Assembly (NCBI RefSeq): GCF_013410945.1
Contig: NZ_JACCCH010000001.1
Span: forward strand, 2,232,001-2,296,000
Source of the DNA: Leifsonia sp. AK011
GTDB lineage: Bacteria; Actinomycetota; Actinomycetes; Actinomycetales; Microbacteriaceae
Direction of reading: 5' to 3'
DNA: 64,000 nucleotides
Positions 6,520 to 14,516 of the stretch are shown here, in pieces (positions within the stretch are counted from its first letter, which is position 1; every line of letters begins with the position of its first letter). A program made the translations under genes and the position numbers. Below the pieces are notes generated by a model. That model ran no database searches, was not told the origin of the DNA, and saw nothing but the letters and a program-made list of their open reading frames with translations.

Positions 6520-8825
6520 GCCCTGCACGCTCGACACCCGGCCACGTCCTCACCAACGAGCACGTGTTCCTCACGGGCGGCACAGGGTTCGTGGGCCAGG
6601 CGATCCTCGAACGGCTGCTGTCGTCGCATCCTGGCACCCGCATCTCCGTGCTCGTTCGCGGCAAGGGCAGCCAGAGCGCCCGGGCGAGGCTCGACAACCT
6701 CCTTCGCAAGCCGGTCTTCCGCGGTTGGATGGAACGGGTCGGCGAGGACGAGGCCCGACGACAGTTCGCCGAGCGTGTGCGCGTCGTCGACGGCAGCCTG
6801 AGCCGGGTTGGTGCACTGCCCGACGACCTCGACGTCGTGATTCACAGCGCATCCACCGTGTCGTTCGACCCACCCATCGACGAGGCATTCGAGACCAACG
6901 TCGGCGGGGCCCACGGGGTCTACGGAGCCCTGCTCGAGAGCGGGAGCGACCCGCACGTCGTCCACATCTCCACCGCGTACGTCGGCGGCATCCGCAAGGG
7001 GATCGCCCCGGAGGCGTCCCTCACGCACGAGGTCGACTGGCGCGCCGAATACGAGGCCGCGAAGTCGGCCCGCGACCGGGTCGAGCTGGAGTCCCGCAAG
7101 CCCGAGGCGTTGCGGAAGCACCTCGCCGTCGCCAAGGCACGCCACGGCAAGACCGGGCCCCAGGCTGTCGCCCAATTCGCGGAAGCGGCTCGCGCGGCGT
7201 GGGTGCGCGAGCGCCTCGTCGATTTCGGTCGGACTCGCGCCGAGAGCCTCGGCTGGACCGACGTCTACACGCTCACCAAGGCCTTCGCCGAACGAGCAGC
7301 GGAGGAGCTGTGGTCGGATGCCGGGCACCGGCTGTCGATCGTGCGCCCGTCGATCATCGAGAGCGCGCTGCGGCATCCCTTCCCGGGCTGGATCGACGGA
7401 TTCAAGGTCGCCGACCCGCTCATCATCGCCTACGGGCGAGGCCAGCTGCCCGACTTCCCCGGACTCCCCGACTCGGTGCTCGACATCATCCCCGTCGACT
7501 TCGTCGTCAATGCGACGCTCGCCGTCGCGGCTCGGCCGGCGGAGCCGCGTGAGGCGAAGTACTTCCAGGTCGTCTCGGGCAAGACCAACCCGCTGCCGTT
7601 CCACCAGATGTACGAGAACGTGCACGACTACTTCACGGCGAACCCGCTGCCCGACGAGAAGGGCGACATCGCGGTGCCCCGGTGGCGTTTCCCCGGCGGC
7701 CACCGCGTGGAGCGCGCGCTCGTGCGCCGCGAACGCCAGGCTGGCCGCGCCGAGCGCATCATCGAGCGTCTGCCCACGACTCCCCGCACGCGGCGCTGGC
7801 TCGACACGGTGACCAAGGGCCAGCACGGTCTCGAGCAGCTGCGCGCCTTCACCGAGCTGTACCGCGCCTATGTGCAGACCGAGATCATCTTCGATGACAC
7901 AAACACCCGTGCGCTCCTCCATTCGCTCCCGAAGGAGATCCAGGAGGACGAGGGGTTCGACGTCAATGACATCGTCTGGTCGCACTACTTCCAGGAGATC
8001 CACTTCCCCGCGGTCACGACCCTGACCCGTGCCTTCGGCAAGCGGCCGGCGGCACGCGAGAAGGCGGTACGCGCTCTGCCCGCGAGGGACGACGTCGTCG
8101 CGATCTTCGACCTGGAGGGCACGGTCCTCGAGTCGAACCTCGTCAAGCAGTACCTCCAGCTGTGGTCGAACACGGTGCCGCGCAAGAGGTTCGCGCACGA
8201 CCTCGCGACGTTCACCTTCTCGCTGCGCAAGTACTGGAAGGCCGAGCGGCGTGACCGCGGCGAGTTCATCCGCACGTTCATGCGTCGTTACGAGGGCTTC
8301 AAGGTCGCCGAGATCGAGCGCGAGGTCAGCGGTCGCTTCGGCAGGGCGATGATGCGACGCGCACTGCCCGAGGCCCTGCAGCGGGTCCAGCAGCACCGCG
8401 ATGCCGGGCACCGCACCATCCTCGTCACCGGCACCATCGACCTCATGGTCGAGCCCTTCGTGCCGTTCTTCGACGAGGTCGTTGCCGGGCGGATGCACGA
8501 GCGCGACGGTGTCCTCACGGGCTTCCTCGCCGATCCCCCGCTCGTCGACGAGGCCCGCGCCGCCTGGCTGCGCCACTACGCCGCGCAGAACGGCTTCGAC
8601 CTCAGCCAGTCCTACGGCTACGGCGACAGCCACGCCGACCTTGTCTGGTTGCAGTTGCTCGGCCACCCGAGTGCCGTGAACCCCGACATCCGCCTGTACC
8701 GCCACGCGCGGGAGAAGCACTGGAACGTGCTTGACTGGAAACGCGGGGCAGCACCAATCCCCGCAGTCAGCCGCACCGAACAAGAAGCACACCACAGCAT
8801 CGCGGAAGGAGCAGGCCGGGCGTAG
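6516..8825 (+). CDS. Fatty acyl reductase-HAD-like hydrolase fusion
   Basis: 769 residues. The GTG at 6516 was chosen because it forms a GTGA overlap with the preceding stop and starts just before the first domain. Residues about 15-400 are an extended-SDR fatty acyl-CoA/ACP reductase: TGGTGFVG at 20-27, STAYVGG, and Y251-T-L-T-K255. A central region (about 400-520) resembles the fatty acyl reductase C-terminal domain. Residues about 525-750 form a HAD-IB-like domain: FDLEGT with D532, a VTGT motif II and GDSHADLVWL at about 704. The usual second Asp of motif I is Glu534, so phosphatase activity is doubtful. Its probable role is making fatty alcohol for the alkyl-DHAP synthase. Confidence 0.83.
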   Translation: MSPARSTPGHVLTNEHVFLTGGTGFVGQAILERLLSSHPGTRISVLVRGKGSQSARARLDNLLRKPVFRGWMERVGEDEARRQFAERVRVVDGSLSRVGALPDDLDVVIHSASTVSFDPPIDEAFETNVGGAHGVYGALLESGSDPHVVHISTAYVGGIRKGIAPEASLTHEVDWRAEYEAAKSARDRVELESRKPEALRKHLAVAKARHGKTGPQAVAQFAEAARAAWVRERLVDFGRTRAESLGWTDVYTLTKAFAERAAEELWSDAGHRLSIVRPSIIESALRHPFPGWIDGFKVADPLIIAYGRGQLPDFPGLPDSVLDIIPVDFVVNATLAVAARPAEPREAKYFQVVSGKTNPLPFHQMYENVHDYFTANPLPDEKGDIAVPRWRFPGGHRVERALVRRERQAGRAERIIERLPTTPRTRRWLDTVTKGQHGLEQLRAFTELYRAYVQTEIIFDDTNTRALLHSLPKEIQEDEGFDVNDIVWSHYFQEIHFPAVTTLTRAFGKRPAAREKAVRALPARDDVVAIFDLEGTVLESNLVKQYLQLWSNTVPRKRFAHDLATFTFSLRKYWKAERRDRGEFIRTFMRRYEGFKVAEIEREVSGRFGRAMMRRALPEALQRVQQHRDAGHRTILVTGTIDLMVEPFVPFFDEVVAGRMHERDGVLTGFLADPPLVDEARAAWLRHYAAQNGFDLSQSYGYGDSHADLVWLQLLGHPSAVNPDIRLYRHAREKHWNVLDWKRGAAPIPAVSRTEQEAHHSIAEGAGRA

Positions 8826-8845
8826 AACCTCGGCCGCGTGCATCC

Positions 8846-9640
8846 ATGGCTTTCGATATCGACAAGTACACCGAGACGTCGGTCAGCGTCGCCTGGAAGG
8901 ATCTCGACTTCGACGAGTTCGAGACCAACCCCCTGCCGCCCGAGACACTCGCGACTCTGCGCTACATGTGCGACGTGGAGTACCACACCGTCTGCTACCT
9001 GCGCGACCTGCTCGTGACGCCCTCCCACAAGGAGGCGGATGTCTCGGCCTTCATGACCATGTGGAACCGTGAGGAGTTCTGGCACGGTGAGGCCCTCGCT
9101 GCCGTCCTCGCCAAGCACGGGGTCACCGTCGACTTCGACCAGCTGAAGGCCACGCGGCTGAAGCTCGGTTGGAAGGACCGTCTCGACCCGATCAAGCAGT
9201 CCCTGCTCGGCAATATCGTCGGCAAGGACTTCATCGCCGTGCACATGATCTGGGGTGCGGCGAACGAGTGGTCCGCCGTGGCCGCGTACAACCGGCTTGC
9301 CGACCTGCAGCAGCACCCCGTGCTCGCCGAGTTGCTCCGTCGCATCGCCAAGCAGGAGGCACGCCACGTCGCCTTCTACGCGACGCAGGCTCGTGAGCGT
9401 CTTGCCAAGAGCAAGAAGGCCCAGGTGCTCGCGCGCTTCGCCCTCAAGAACGCCTGGGGCCCGGTGGGTTCGAGCATCATGGAGCCCGACGACGTGACCC
9501 ACGTGATGGGCCATCTGTTCGCTGGCGAGGAGGGACTCCGCGAGATCCGCAAGCTCGACGAGCACATCTCGCGTATGCCCGGCCTCGATGGCCTCACGAT
9601 CGTCGAGACCTCGATGAAGAAGTACGGCGTCGCGGCCTAG
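8846..9640 (+). CDS. Ferritin-like diiron protein, intact ligand set
   Basis: 264 residues. Four ferritin-like helices carry E45, E77-F-W-H80, E141 and E171-A-R-H174: the E/ExxH/E/ExxH pattern of diiron oxidases, desaturases and aldehyde-deformylating oxygenases. It follows the reductase by 20 bases with no strong ribosome-binding site. Given the locus it might oxidise or desaturate an alkyl chain or ether lipid, or act on the fatty aldehyde; neither can be chosen from sequence. It is homologous along its length to the degenerate protein at 5707-6519. The stop overlaps the last base of the convergent membrane gene. Confidence 0.78.
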   Translation: MAFDIDKYTETSVSVAWKDLDFDEFETNPLPPETLATLRYMCDVEYHTVCYLRDLLVTPSHKEADVSAFMTMWNREEFWHGEALAAVLAKHGVTVDFDQLKATRLKLGWKDRLDPIKQSLLGNIVGKDFIAVHMIWGAANEWSAVAAYNRLADLQQHPVLAELLRRIAKQEARHVAFYATQARERLAKSKKAQVLARFALKNAWGPVGSSIMEPDDVTHVMGHLFAGEEGLREIRKLDEHISRMPGLDGLTIVETSMKKYGVAA

Positions 9641-10122
9641 CGCCTGATCTCGACCAGCAGCACCCAGGCGTTCAGCACCGAGCTGACGAACGCCAACAGC
9701 ATGCCGGCCGCCACGAAGTACAGCCCGGCATCGAGCCCGGCGACGAGTATGAGTGCGCCAGCGACAAAGCTGAGAATCGGAACAATCAGGACCGCGCCCT
9801 TCACGAGGCGCACCACAGCGAGCTGGTCAGGCAACCGCGCCAACCGGACCGCCGAATCGATCGCGAATCCGAGAGCTGCGAGCGAGAACACGAGCGTGAC
9901 CCACCCCATTCCGCCAGTACCGATGCCCGGTATGAGACCTGCGACCGCGACGACGACAACGAGCACGAGTGACGCGATTGTCGCACCGGCGCGGGACGGG
10001 AGGGAGCGCTCCGACACGATTGTCTCGATGTTCACCGACATGGCAACGATGATGAGACCCGCGAGGGCTGCGGCCGCACCCGCGGTCGCCACGAACAGCT
10101 CACTCCAGTCGTCAAGTTCCAC
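9637..10122 (-). CDS. Small integral membrane protein, function unknown
   Basis: 161 residues from a GTG start, with about four or five hydrophobic helices: AGLIIVAMSV, LVLVVVVAVAGLIPG, VFSLAALGFAI, VLIVPILSFVAGALILVAG, and AAGMLLAFVSSVLNAW. No catalytic motif is visible. It is a single gene, converging on the diiron gene and divergent from the antiporter pair. I do not recognise a characterised family. Confidence 0.65.
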   Translation of the reverse strand: MELDDWSELFVATAGAAAALAGLIIVAMSVNIETIVSERSLPSRAGATIASLVLVVVVAVAGLIPGIGTGGMGWVTLVFSLAALGFAIDSAVRLARLPDQLAVVRLVKGAVLIVPILSFVAGALILVAGLDAGLYFVAAGMLLAFVSSVLNAWVLLVEIRR

Positions 10123-10194
10123 GGCGCCAGACTAGCCAAACCTCCGGCGCAAGCGTCACCGATCCTTGGAACATTCCGGAAACATGCTCGCTGG

Positions 10195-10200
10195 TACCGT
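10195..10200 (+). promoter_or_regulatory. -10 hexamer for leaderless antiporter operon
   Basis: TACCGT ends six bases before the GTG at 10207 and no Shine-Dalgarno sequence is present, so the mRNA probably begins at the start codon. Confidence 0.42.
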
Positions 10201-10206
10201 GGGGGC

Positions 10207-10701
10207 GTGAGCGTAAGAATTGAGCGGGTCGACCTTCCCGGTATCGGGATGCGGAACGACGTCATCACCGCAGGTGGCAGGCGAGTCAGCGTTGTCTCGC
10301 ATCGCACGGGCGAGCGCGATCTCGCACTCTTCGATGCCGACGATCCCGATGCGAGCACCGACTCCATCCCCATGACGGATGACGAGGCCGCTGCCCTTGC
10401 GGAACTCCTCGGTGCATCCATCCAGCTGTCCCGGCTCTCGGGCCTGAGTGACCACGCCATCGGGCTCTACACCGAGGAGGTGTCGCTGCCTCCCGAGTCC
10501 GGATTCGTCGGGCGCCCCATGGGAGACACCAAGGCACGCACCCTGACCAGTTCGTCGATCGTGGCGATCCTCCGCGGGAGCCAGGTGATCGCCTCCCCCG
10601 GTCCGGAGACCGTCTTCGAACACGGCGACGTCATCGTTGCGGTCGGAACACGCAAGGGTCTCGACTCCCTGGCCAAGCTCATCGACCGCGGTCCGAGCTA
10701 G
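10207..10701 (+). CDS. K+/H+ antiporter regulatory subunit, TrkA-C domain (KhtT-like)
   Basis: 164 residues. The C-terminal half (about 75-160) is a TrkA-C/RCK-C domain: a strand-rich region ending FEHGDVIVAVGTRKGLDSLAKLI, preceded by SIVAILRGSQVIASP. In KhtT-type proteins this domain binds a nucleotide ligand and gates the antiporter membrane subunit. The next gene, 10 bases downstream, is that subunit, so the two work together in cytoplasmic K+/pH homeostasis. The GTG start appears leaderless. The specific ligand is not deducible here. Confidence 0.83.
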   Translation: MSVRIERVDLPGIGMRNDVITAGGRRVSVVSHRTGERDLALFDADDPDASTDSIPMTDDEAAALAELLGASIQLSRLSGLSDHAIGLYTEEVSLPPESGFVGRPMGDTKARTLTSSSIVAILRGSQVIASPGPETVFEHGDVIVAVGTRKGLDSLAKLIDRGPS

Positions 10702-10711
10702 GCGGCCGCCT

Positions 10712-11917
10712 GTGCACGAGACGACTGTCCTGCTCATCGAGGTCGGAGCCCTCCTCCTCATTCTCAGCATCGTCGGTCGTGTCGCGCTGCGATTCGGTAT
10801 CTCGCCCATCCCCCTGTACCTGCTGGCCGGCCTGGCGGTGGGCCATGGCGGGCTCATTCCCCTGGCCGCGAGCGAGGAGTTCTTCGAGATCGGCGCCCAG
10901 ATCGGCGTCATCCTCCTGCTCGCCATGCTCGGTCTCGAGTACTCCCCCCGTGAGCTCGTCTCGAGCCTCAAGCAGTCACGTGTTGCCGGCGTCTACGACG
11001 GCGTGCTCAACGCCCTCCCGGGCGCCGCATTTGGTTTGCTCATGGGCTGGGGATGGCTCGCCGCCTTCGCGCTCGCGGGCATCACCTGGGTGTCCTCCTC
11101 CGGTGTGATCGCCAAGGTGCTGCGGGACCTCGGACGCCTCGGTAACCGCGAGACCCCCGTCATCCTCTCGGTCCTCGTGATCGAGGACCTCGCTATGGCC
11201 TTCTACCTGCCGATCCTCTCGGCGCTGCTCATCGGCACCAGCCTCGTGCAGGGCTCGATCACAGTGGCCATCGCGGTCGGTGTCGTCGCGGTCATCCTCT
11301 TCATTGCCCTGCGCTTCGGCAAACAGCTGTCGCGGCTCTTCCCCGCGGCCAGCCCCGAGCCCCTCCTTCTCGGGGTGCTTGGCCTCACGATGCTCGTCGC
11401 GGGGCTCGCCGAGCAGGTCAACGTCTCCGCCGCCGTCGGGGCCTTCCTCGTGGGGATCGCCATCTCCGGCCAGGTCGCGCACAACGCGACGATCGTCCTC
11501 TCCCCGCTCCGCGACCTCTTCGCGACGGTCTTCTTCGTCTTCTTCGGCTTGTCGACAAGCCCGGCCTCGATCGTCCCGGTGCTCATCCCGGCGTTCCTCC
11601 TCGCGATCGTGACGATCGGGACGAAGGCGCTGAGCGGCTACCTCGCTGCGAAGCGTGCGGGAATCGGCGTTCCGGGCCGCTGGCGCGCAGGATTGTCGCT
11701 CGCCCCGCGGGGCGAGTTCTCCCTCGTCATCGCGGGACTGGCGGTCTCTGCGGGGTTGGAACCGACGCTCGCACCACTCGCGACCGCGTACGTGCTCATC
11801 ACGGTAATCGCGGGTCCGCTGCTGGCTCGCATCCCCGATACGGCAGCCTTCAAGGGTGCGGTGCGTCGTCGGCGCTTGGCAGCAGAAGCACGCGCGGCCG
11901 AGGCGCAGGCGGCCTGA
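10712..11917 (+). CDS. Cation:proton antiporter, CPA2 family (KhtU/KefB-like)
   Basis: 401 residues with about 12 transmembrane helices. GTG at 10712 was chosen because it follows the regulatory subunit by 10 bases and begins at the first helix (TTVLLIEVGALLLILSIVGR); the frame extends upstream only through the previous gene. Typical CPA2 features are LLFAMLGLEYS-like LLLAMLGLEYSP, the crossover region ITWVSSSGVIAKVL, and PVILSVLVIEDLAMAFYLP, with the conserved acidic residue of the ion site in VIEDL. There is no cytoplasmic RCK domain; regulation comes from the separate partner. It likely exports K+ in exchange for H+ at high pH or osmotic change. Confidence 0.87.
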   Translation: MHETTVLLIEVGALLLILSIVGRVALRFGISPIPLYLLAGLAVGHGGLIPLAASEEFFEIGAQIGVILLLAMLGLEYSPRELVSSLKQSRVAGVYDGVLNALPGAAFGLLMGWGWLAAFALAGITWVSSSGVIAKVLRDLGRLGNRETPVILSVLVIEDLAMAFYLPILSALLIGTSLVQGSITVAIAVGVVAVILFIALRFGKQLSRLFPAASPEPLLLGVLGLTMLVAGLAEQVNVSAAVGAFLVGIAISGQVAHNATIVLSPLRDLFATVFFVFFGLSTSPASIVPVLIPAFLLAIVTIGTKALSGYLAAKRAGIGVPGRWRAGLSLAPRGEFSLVIAGLAVSAGLEPTLAPLATAYVLITVIAGPLLARIPDTAAFKGAVRRRRLAAEARAAEAQAA

Positions 11918-11924
11918 CCTCGGG

Positions 11925-12692
11925 CTACGCCTCGAGCCCGCCCAGACGTCGCAGCACGGCCTCCAGGAGCGTGCCCTCCGCCGCCGGGATCACGTGATGG
12001 TTGAGGTAGATCCCCTTCAGCCACTCGAGAACCTCATCCTCCGGCCAACCGATCTCGGTCCAGTCGACGCCCGGAACCGCGCGCGTGGTGGGCTCCTCGG
12101 TGCCGGGATCGAGCCAGGCATCCGCGATCGCAAGGTCCGGTTCGGAATCACCGGGGCCCCAGTACAGCGCGATGCGGTGGCCCTCCCCGTCAACATGGTC
12201 GTTGCTGACGGTACCTGCGCCGAGCCACGGGAGCGTCATGAGCTCACCCTGGACCTGGATCTCCAGGAGATCGAGTTGCACGGGCCCCTCGACCTCGCAC
12301 ACGTAGAGGTCGAAGCCCTCCTCATGCCAGGCCGCCGCCTGAGTGATGTCGTCGAACAGGCCGGGGAGCAGCGAGTGGAAGTCGGCGAGAAGCACGGATG
12401 CCCACTCCACGAGAATCACGCTGTCGCCCGCGGGCCACGGGCTCCTGTCCGTCTCCTCCCCTTCTGACGTGTGGAAGTGGGAATCGACGGTCCCATCACG
12501 GAACTCGAGGTGGAGCTGGCCGTCCTCGAAGTCGACGAACAGCGAACTCATGCCGGAGTCCGGGTCCCAGTCGGCGAACAGCGCGGGATCCGCGAACCTG
12601 GGGGGCAGGGAGATCGCTGCGGCGGGCTTGGCGCCGAGATTGAGCACCGCCCTGAGTCGCGAATCGGGCAGGCGCAAGCTGAGGTCGGTCAC
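11925..12692 (-). CDS. Hypothetical protein, soluble, acidic
   Basis: 255 residues from a GTG at 12692; longer readings only add an arginine-rich shadow of the kinase on the other strand. The protein is acidic and Trp-rich, with no signal peptide or membrane segment. Motifs include FADWDPDSGMSSLFVDFEDG, SVILVEWASVLLADF and FDLYVCEVEGPVQLDLLEIQ. I do not recognise a family. It is convergent with the antiporter gene (8-base gap) and divergent from the kinase. Confidence 0.65.
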   Translation of the reverse strand: MTDLSLRLPDSRLRAVLNLGAKPAAAISLPPRFADPALFADWDPDSGMSSLFVDFEDGQLHLEFRDGTVDSHFHTSEGEETDRSPWPAGDSVILVEWASVLLADFHSLLPGLFDDITQAAAWHEEGFDLYVCEVEGPVQLDLLEIQVQGELMTLPWLGAGTVSNDHVDGEGHRIALYWGPGDSEPDLAIADAWLDPGTEEPTTRAVPGVDWTEIGWPEDEVLEWLKGIYLNHHVIPAAEGTLLEAVLRRLGGLEA

Positions 12693-12795
12693 CGGCCAAC
12701 TGTAGCCGAGCGCGCGCGGACCCACGGTCCACCACGAGTTCGGAGCGTGAGGCTCGCCGGAGGCATCCGAGCAAGGAACCGAAAGGTCCGCTTGG

Positions 12796-13470
12796 ATGAG
12801 AGCAGCCATGGACACCATCGATGACCACCTCGATCTCCTCGCGCATCGCGTGAGAGCGCTGCGCGACGCGGCGGGCCACCGCGTTGTGGTGGGAATCGCG
12901 GGGAGCCCCGGAGCGGGCAAGACTACTCTTGCCCGCTCGCTCGTCGATCGGCTGGGACAGGATGCCGCGCACCTCCCCATGGACGGCTTCCACCTCGCCA
13001 ACCGCACCCTCGACCTGCTGGGCCGCCGAGCTCGCAAGGGTGCCGTCGACACCTTCGACGGGTGGGGATTCGTGGCGCTGCTGGCCAGGATCCGTTCGGA
13101 GACGAGCAACCCCGTCTACGCACCGAGCTTCGAGCGGAGCGTCGACGAGCCGATCGCGGGCGAGATCGAGATAGCGCCCAACGTAGAGCTGGTGATCACC
13201 GAGGGAAACTACCTGCTGGTGCCGGAGATGCCGTGGAGCGGCGCCCGCACCCTTCTGGATGCAGCCTGGTTCTGTGCGACGGACGATGCCGAGCGGCAAC
13301 GCCGCCTCGTCCATCGGCACACGCAATTCGGGAGGGCCCAGGAGGAAGCCATCTCGTGGGCGAGGGACGTCGACGGCGCGAATGCCGTGCTCATCGAATC
13401 GACCCGCGAGCTGGCCGACCTCGTGGTGTCCGGCGTCACGGGCGAAATCCTCTCGGAGCGCTCGCCTTAG
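12796..13470 (+). CDS. P-loop nucleoside/sugar kinase family protein
   Basis: 224 residues. Walker A is GSPGAGKTT at about residue 36, followed by PMDGFHLANRTL, the signature of the uridine kinase/phosphoribulokinase/pantothenate kinase group, and VITEGNYLL as the Walker B region. Similar proteins sit beside monosaccharide ABC importers (FrcK-type). Here the gene converges on the LacI gene of a sugar operon and overlaps its end by 4 bases, suggesting a role in phosphorylating an imported sugar; that is inference. A second ATG at 12808 is an alternative start. Confidence 0.75.
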   Translation: MRAAMDTIDDHLDLLAHRVRALRDAAGHRVVVGIAGSPGAGKTTLARSLVDRLGQDAAHLPMDGFHLANRTLDLLGRRARKGAVDTFDGWGFVALLARIRSETSNPVYAPSFERSVDEPIAGEIEIAPNVELVITEGNYLLVPEMPWSGARTLLDAAWFCATDDAERQRRLVHRHTQFGRAQEEAISWARDVDGANAVLIESTRELADLVVSGVTGEILSERSP

Positions 13471-14516
13471 GACCGCTCGACGCGTCGCGTGGAGTCCCGG
13501 ACGACCAAACTCGTCGGCAACGGGGTGCTCTCGGAGACGTTGTCCGGTTCCTCCATGGCGATGAGCACCTTCTGCATGATGAGGGCACCGAGCGACGCGA
13601 AGTCCTGGCGGATAGTCGTGAGGGGCGGCATGAGGTAACCCGCCTCGGGCACATCGTCGAAACCGACAACGCTGACATCCTCCGGGACCCGAAGGCCACG
13701 TTCGTGCAGGGCGGAGATGAGGCCGAGCGCGAGGTAGTCGTTCGCGGCGAACACCGCGCTTCCCGGTTCGATGTCGGTCATGCGCATACCGAGCTCGTAT
13801 CCGCTGCGCGCGGACCAGTCACCGTGAAGGACATCGTGGACGACGAGCCGGTTGGCGATCATCTCATCTCTCCAGCCCCGCACTCGCTCGATGGAGTCGG
13901 GTGCCAGCTGGGGTCCGCCGAGGTGGAAGATCCGGTCGTGACCGAGCTCGACGAGGTGGCGCACGGCGGTGCGCGCGCCCCTGTACTGGTCGATTGAGAT
14001 CACCGAGGAGTTGCGTCGGGTGGATGCCGCGACGATGACGATCGGAATGCCCAGGTCGAGCCCCAGAACGATGTCGAGCACCTGGATGTCGGTGACGACG
14101 AGGACGATCGCATCCACCCGCTGTCGAAGCAGCGACTCGATGATCGAGCGAACTCCCGGCGGGTCGGAGTCGAGGGAGCTCACAGTGTCGACACTGAAGC
14201 GCGCCGCACGGGCGGCGACGTTGAAGTTCACGGCGGTCGAGGTCGGCCCGTACTCGTAGGTGCCCGGCGTGATGAGTCCGATGGTGCGCGACCGCTTGGT
14301 CACCAGGGCGCGAGCGGCGGGCGACGGGCTGTAGCGAAGCTGGGCGATCGCCTGCTCGACGCGTTCTCTCGTCGCCGGGCGCACGCTCGGCACGTTGTTG
14401 AGAACGCGCGAGACGGTCTGGTGCGAGACCCCCGCGAGTCGTGCGACATCGAAGATGTTGGCCGCCCGTGCCGACTTGTCGTCGGAGCCGGGCGACTTGG
14501 TGTCACTCGTCGTCAT
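13467..14516 (-). CDS. LacI family transcriptional regulator of the furanose importer operon
   Basis: 349 residues from the ATG at 14516; a TTG four codons upstream is also possible. The N-terminal DNA-binding domain is typical LacI: NIFDVARLAGVSHQTVSRVLNN, then a hinge helix (SPSPAARALVTKRS). The rest is a periplasmic-binding-like sensor (TIGLITPG, SVVGFDDVPEAGYLMPPLTTIRQDF). It is the last gene of the importer operon, overlapping the second ATPase by 14 bases. LacI-type palindromes before the importer and before the secreted GH43 enzyme are its likely targets. Confidence 0.9.
   Translation of the reverse strand: MTTSDTKSPGSDDKSARAANIFDVARLAGVSHQTVSRVLNNVPSVRPATRERVEQAIAQLRYSPSPAARALVTKRSRTIGLITPGTYEYGPTSTAVNFNVAARAARFSVDTVSSLDSDPPGVRSIIESLLRQRVDAIVLVVTDIQVLDIVLGLDLGIPIVIVAASTRRNSSVISIDQYRGARTAVRHLVELGHDRIFHLGGPQLAPDSIERVRGWRDEMIANRLVVHDVLHGDWSARSGYELGMRMTDIEPGSAVFAANDYLALGLISALHERGLRVPEDVSVVGFDDVPEAGYLMPPLTTIRQDFASLGALIMQKVLIAMEEPDNVSESTPLPTSLVVRDSTRRVERS

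Noticed and set aside
6405-8843. 812-codon open frame on the minus strand opposite the reductase fusion
   Set aside because: High-GC shadow: the plus-strand frame has clear domain motifs and coupled starts; the minus frame has none.
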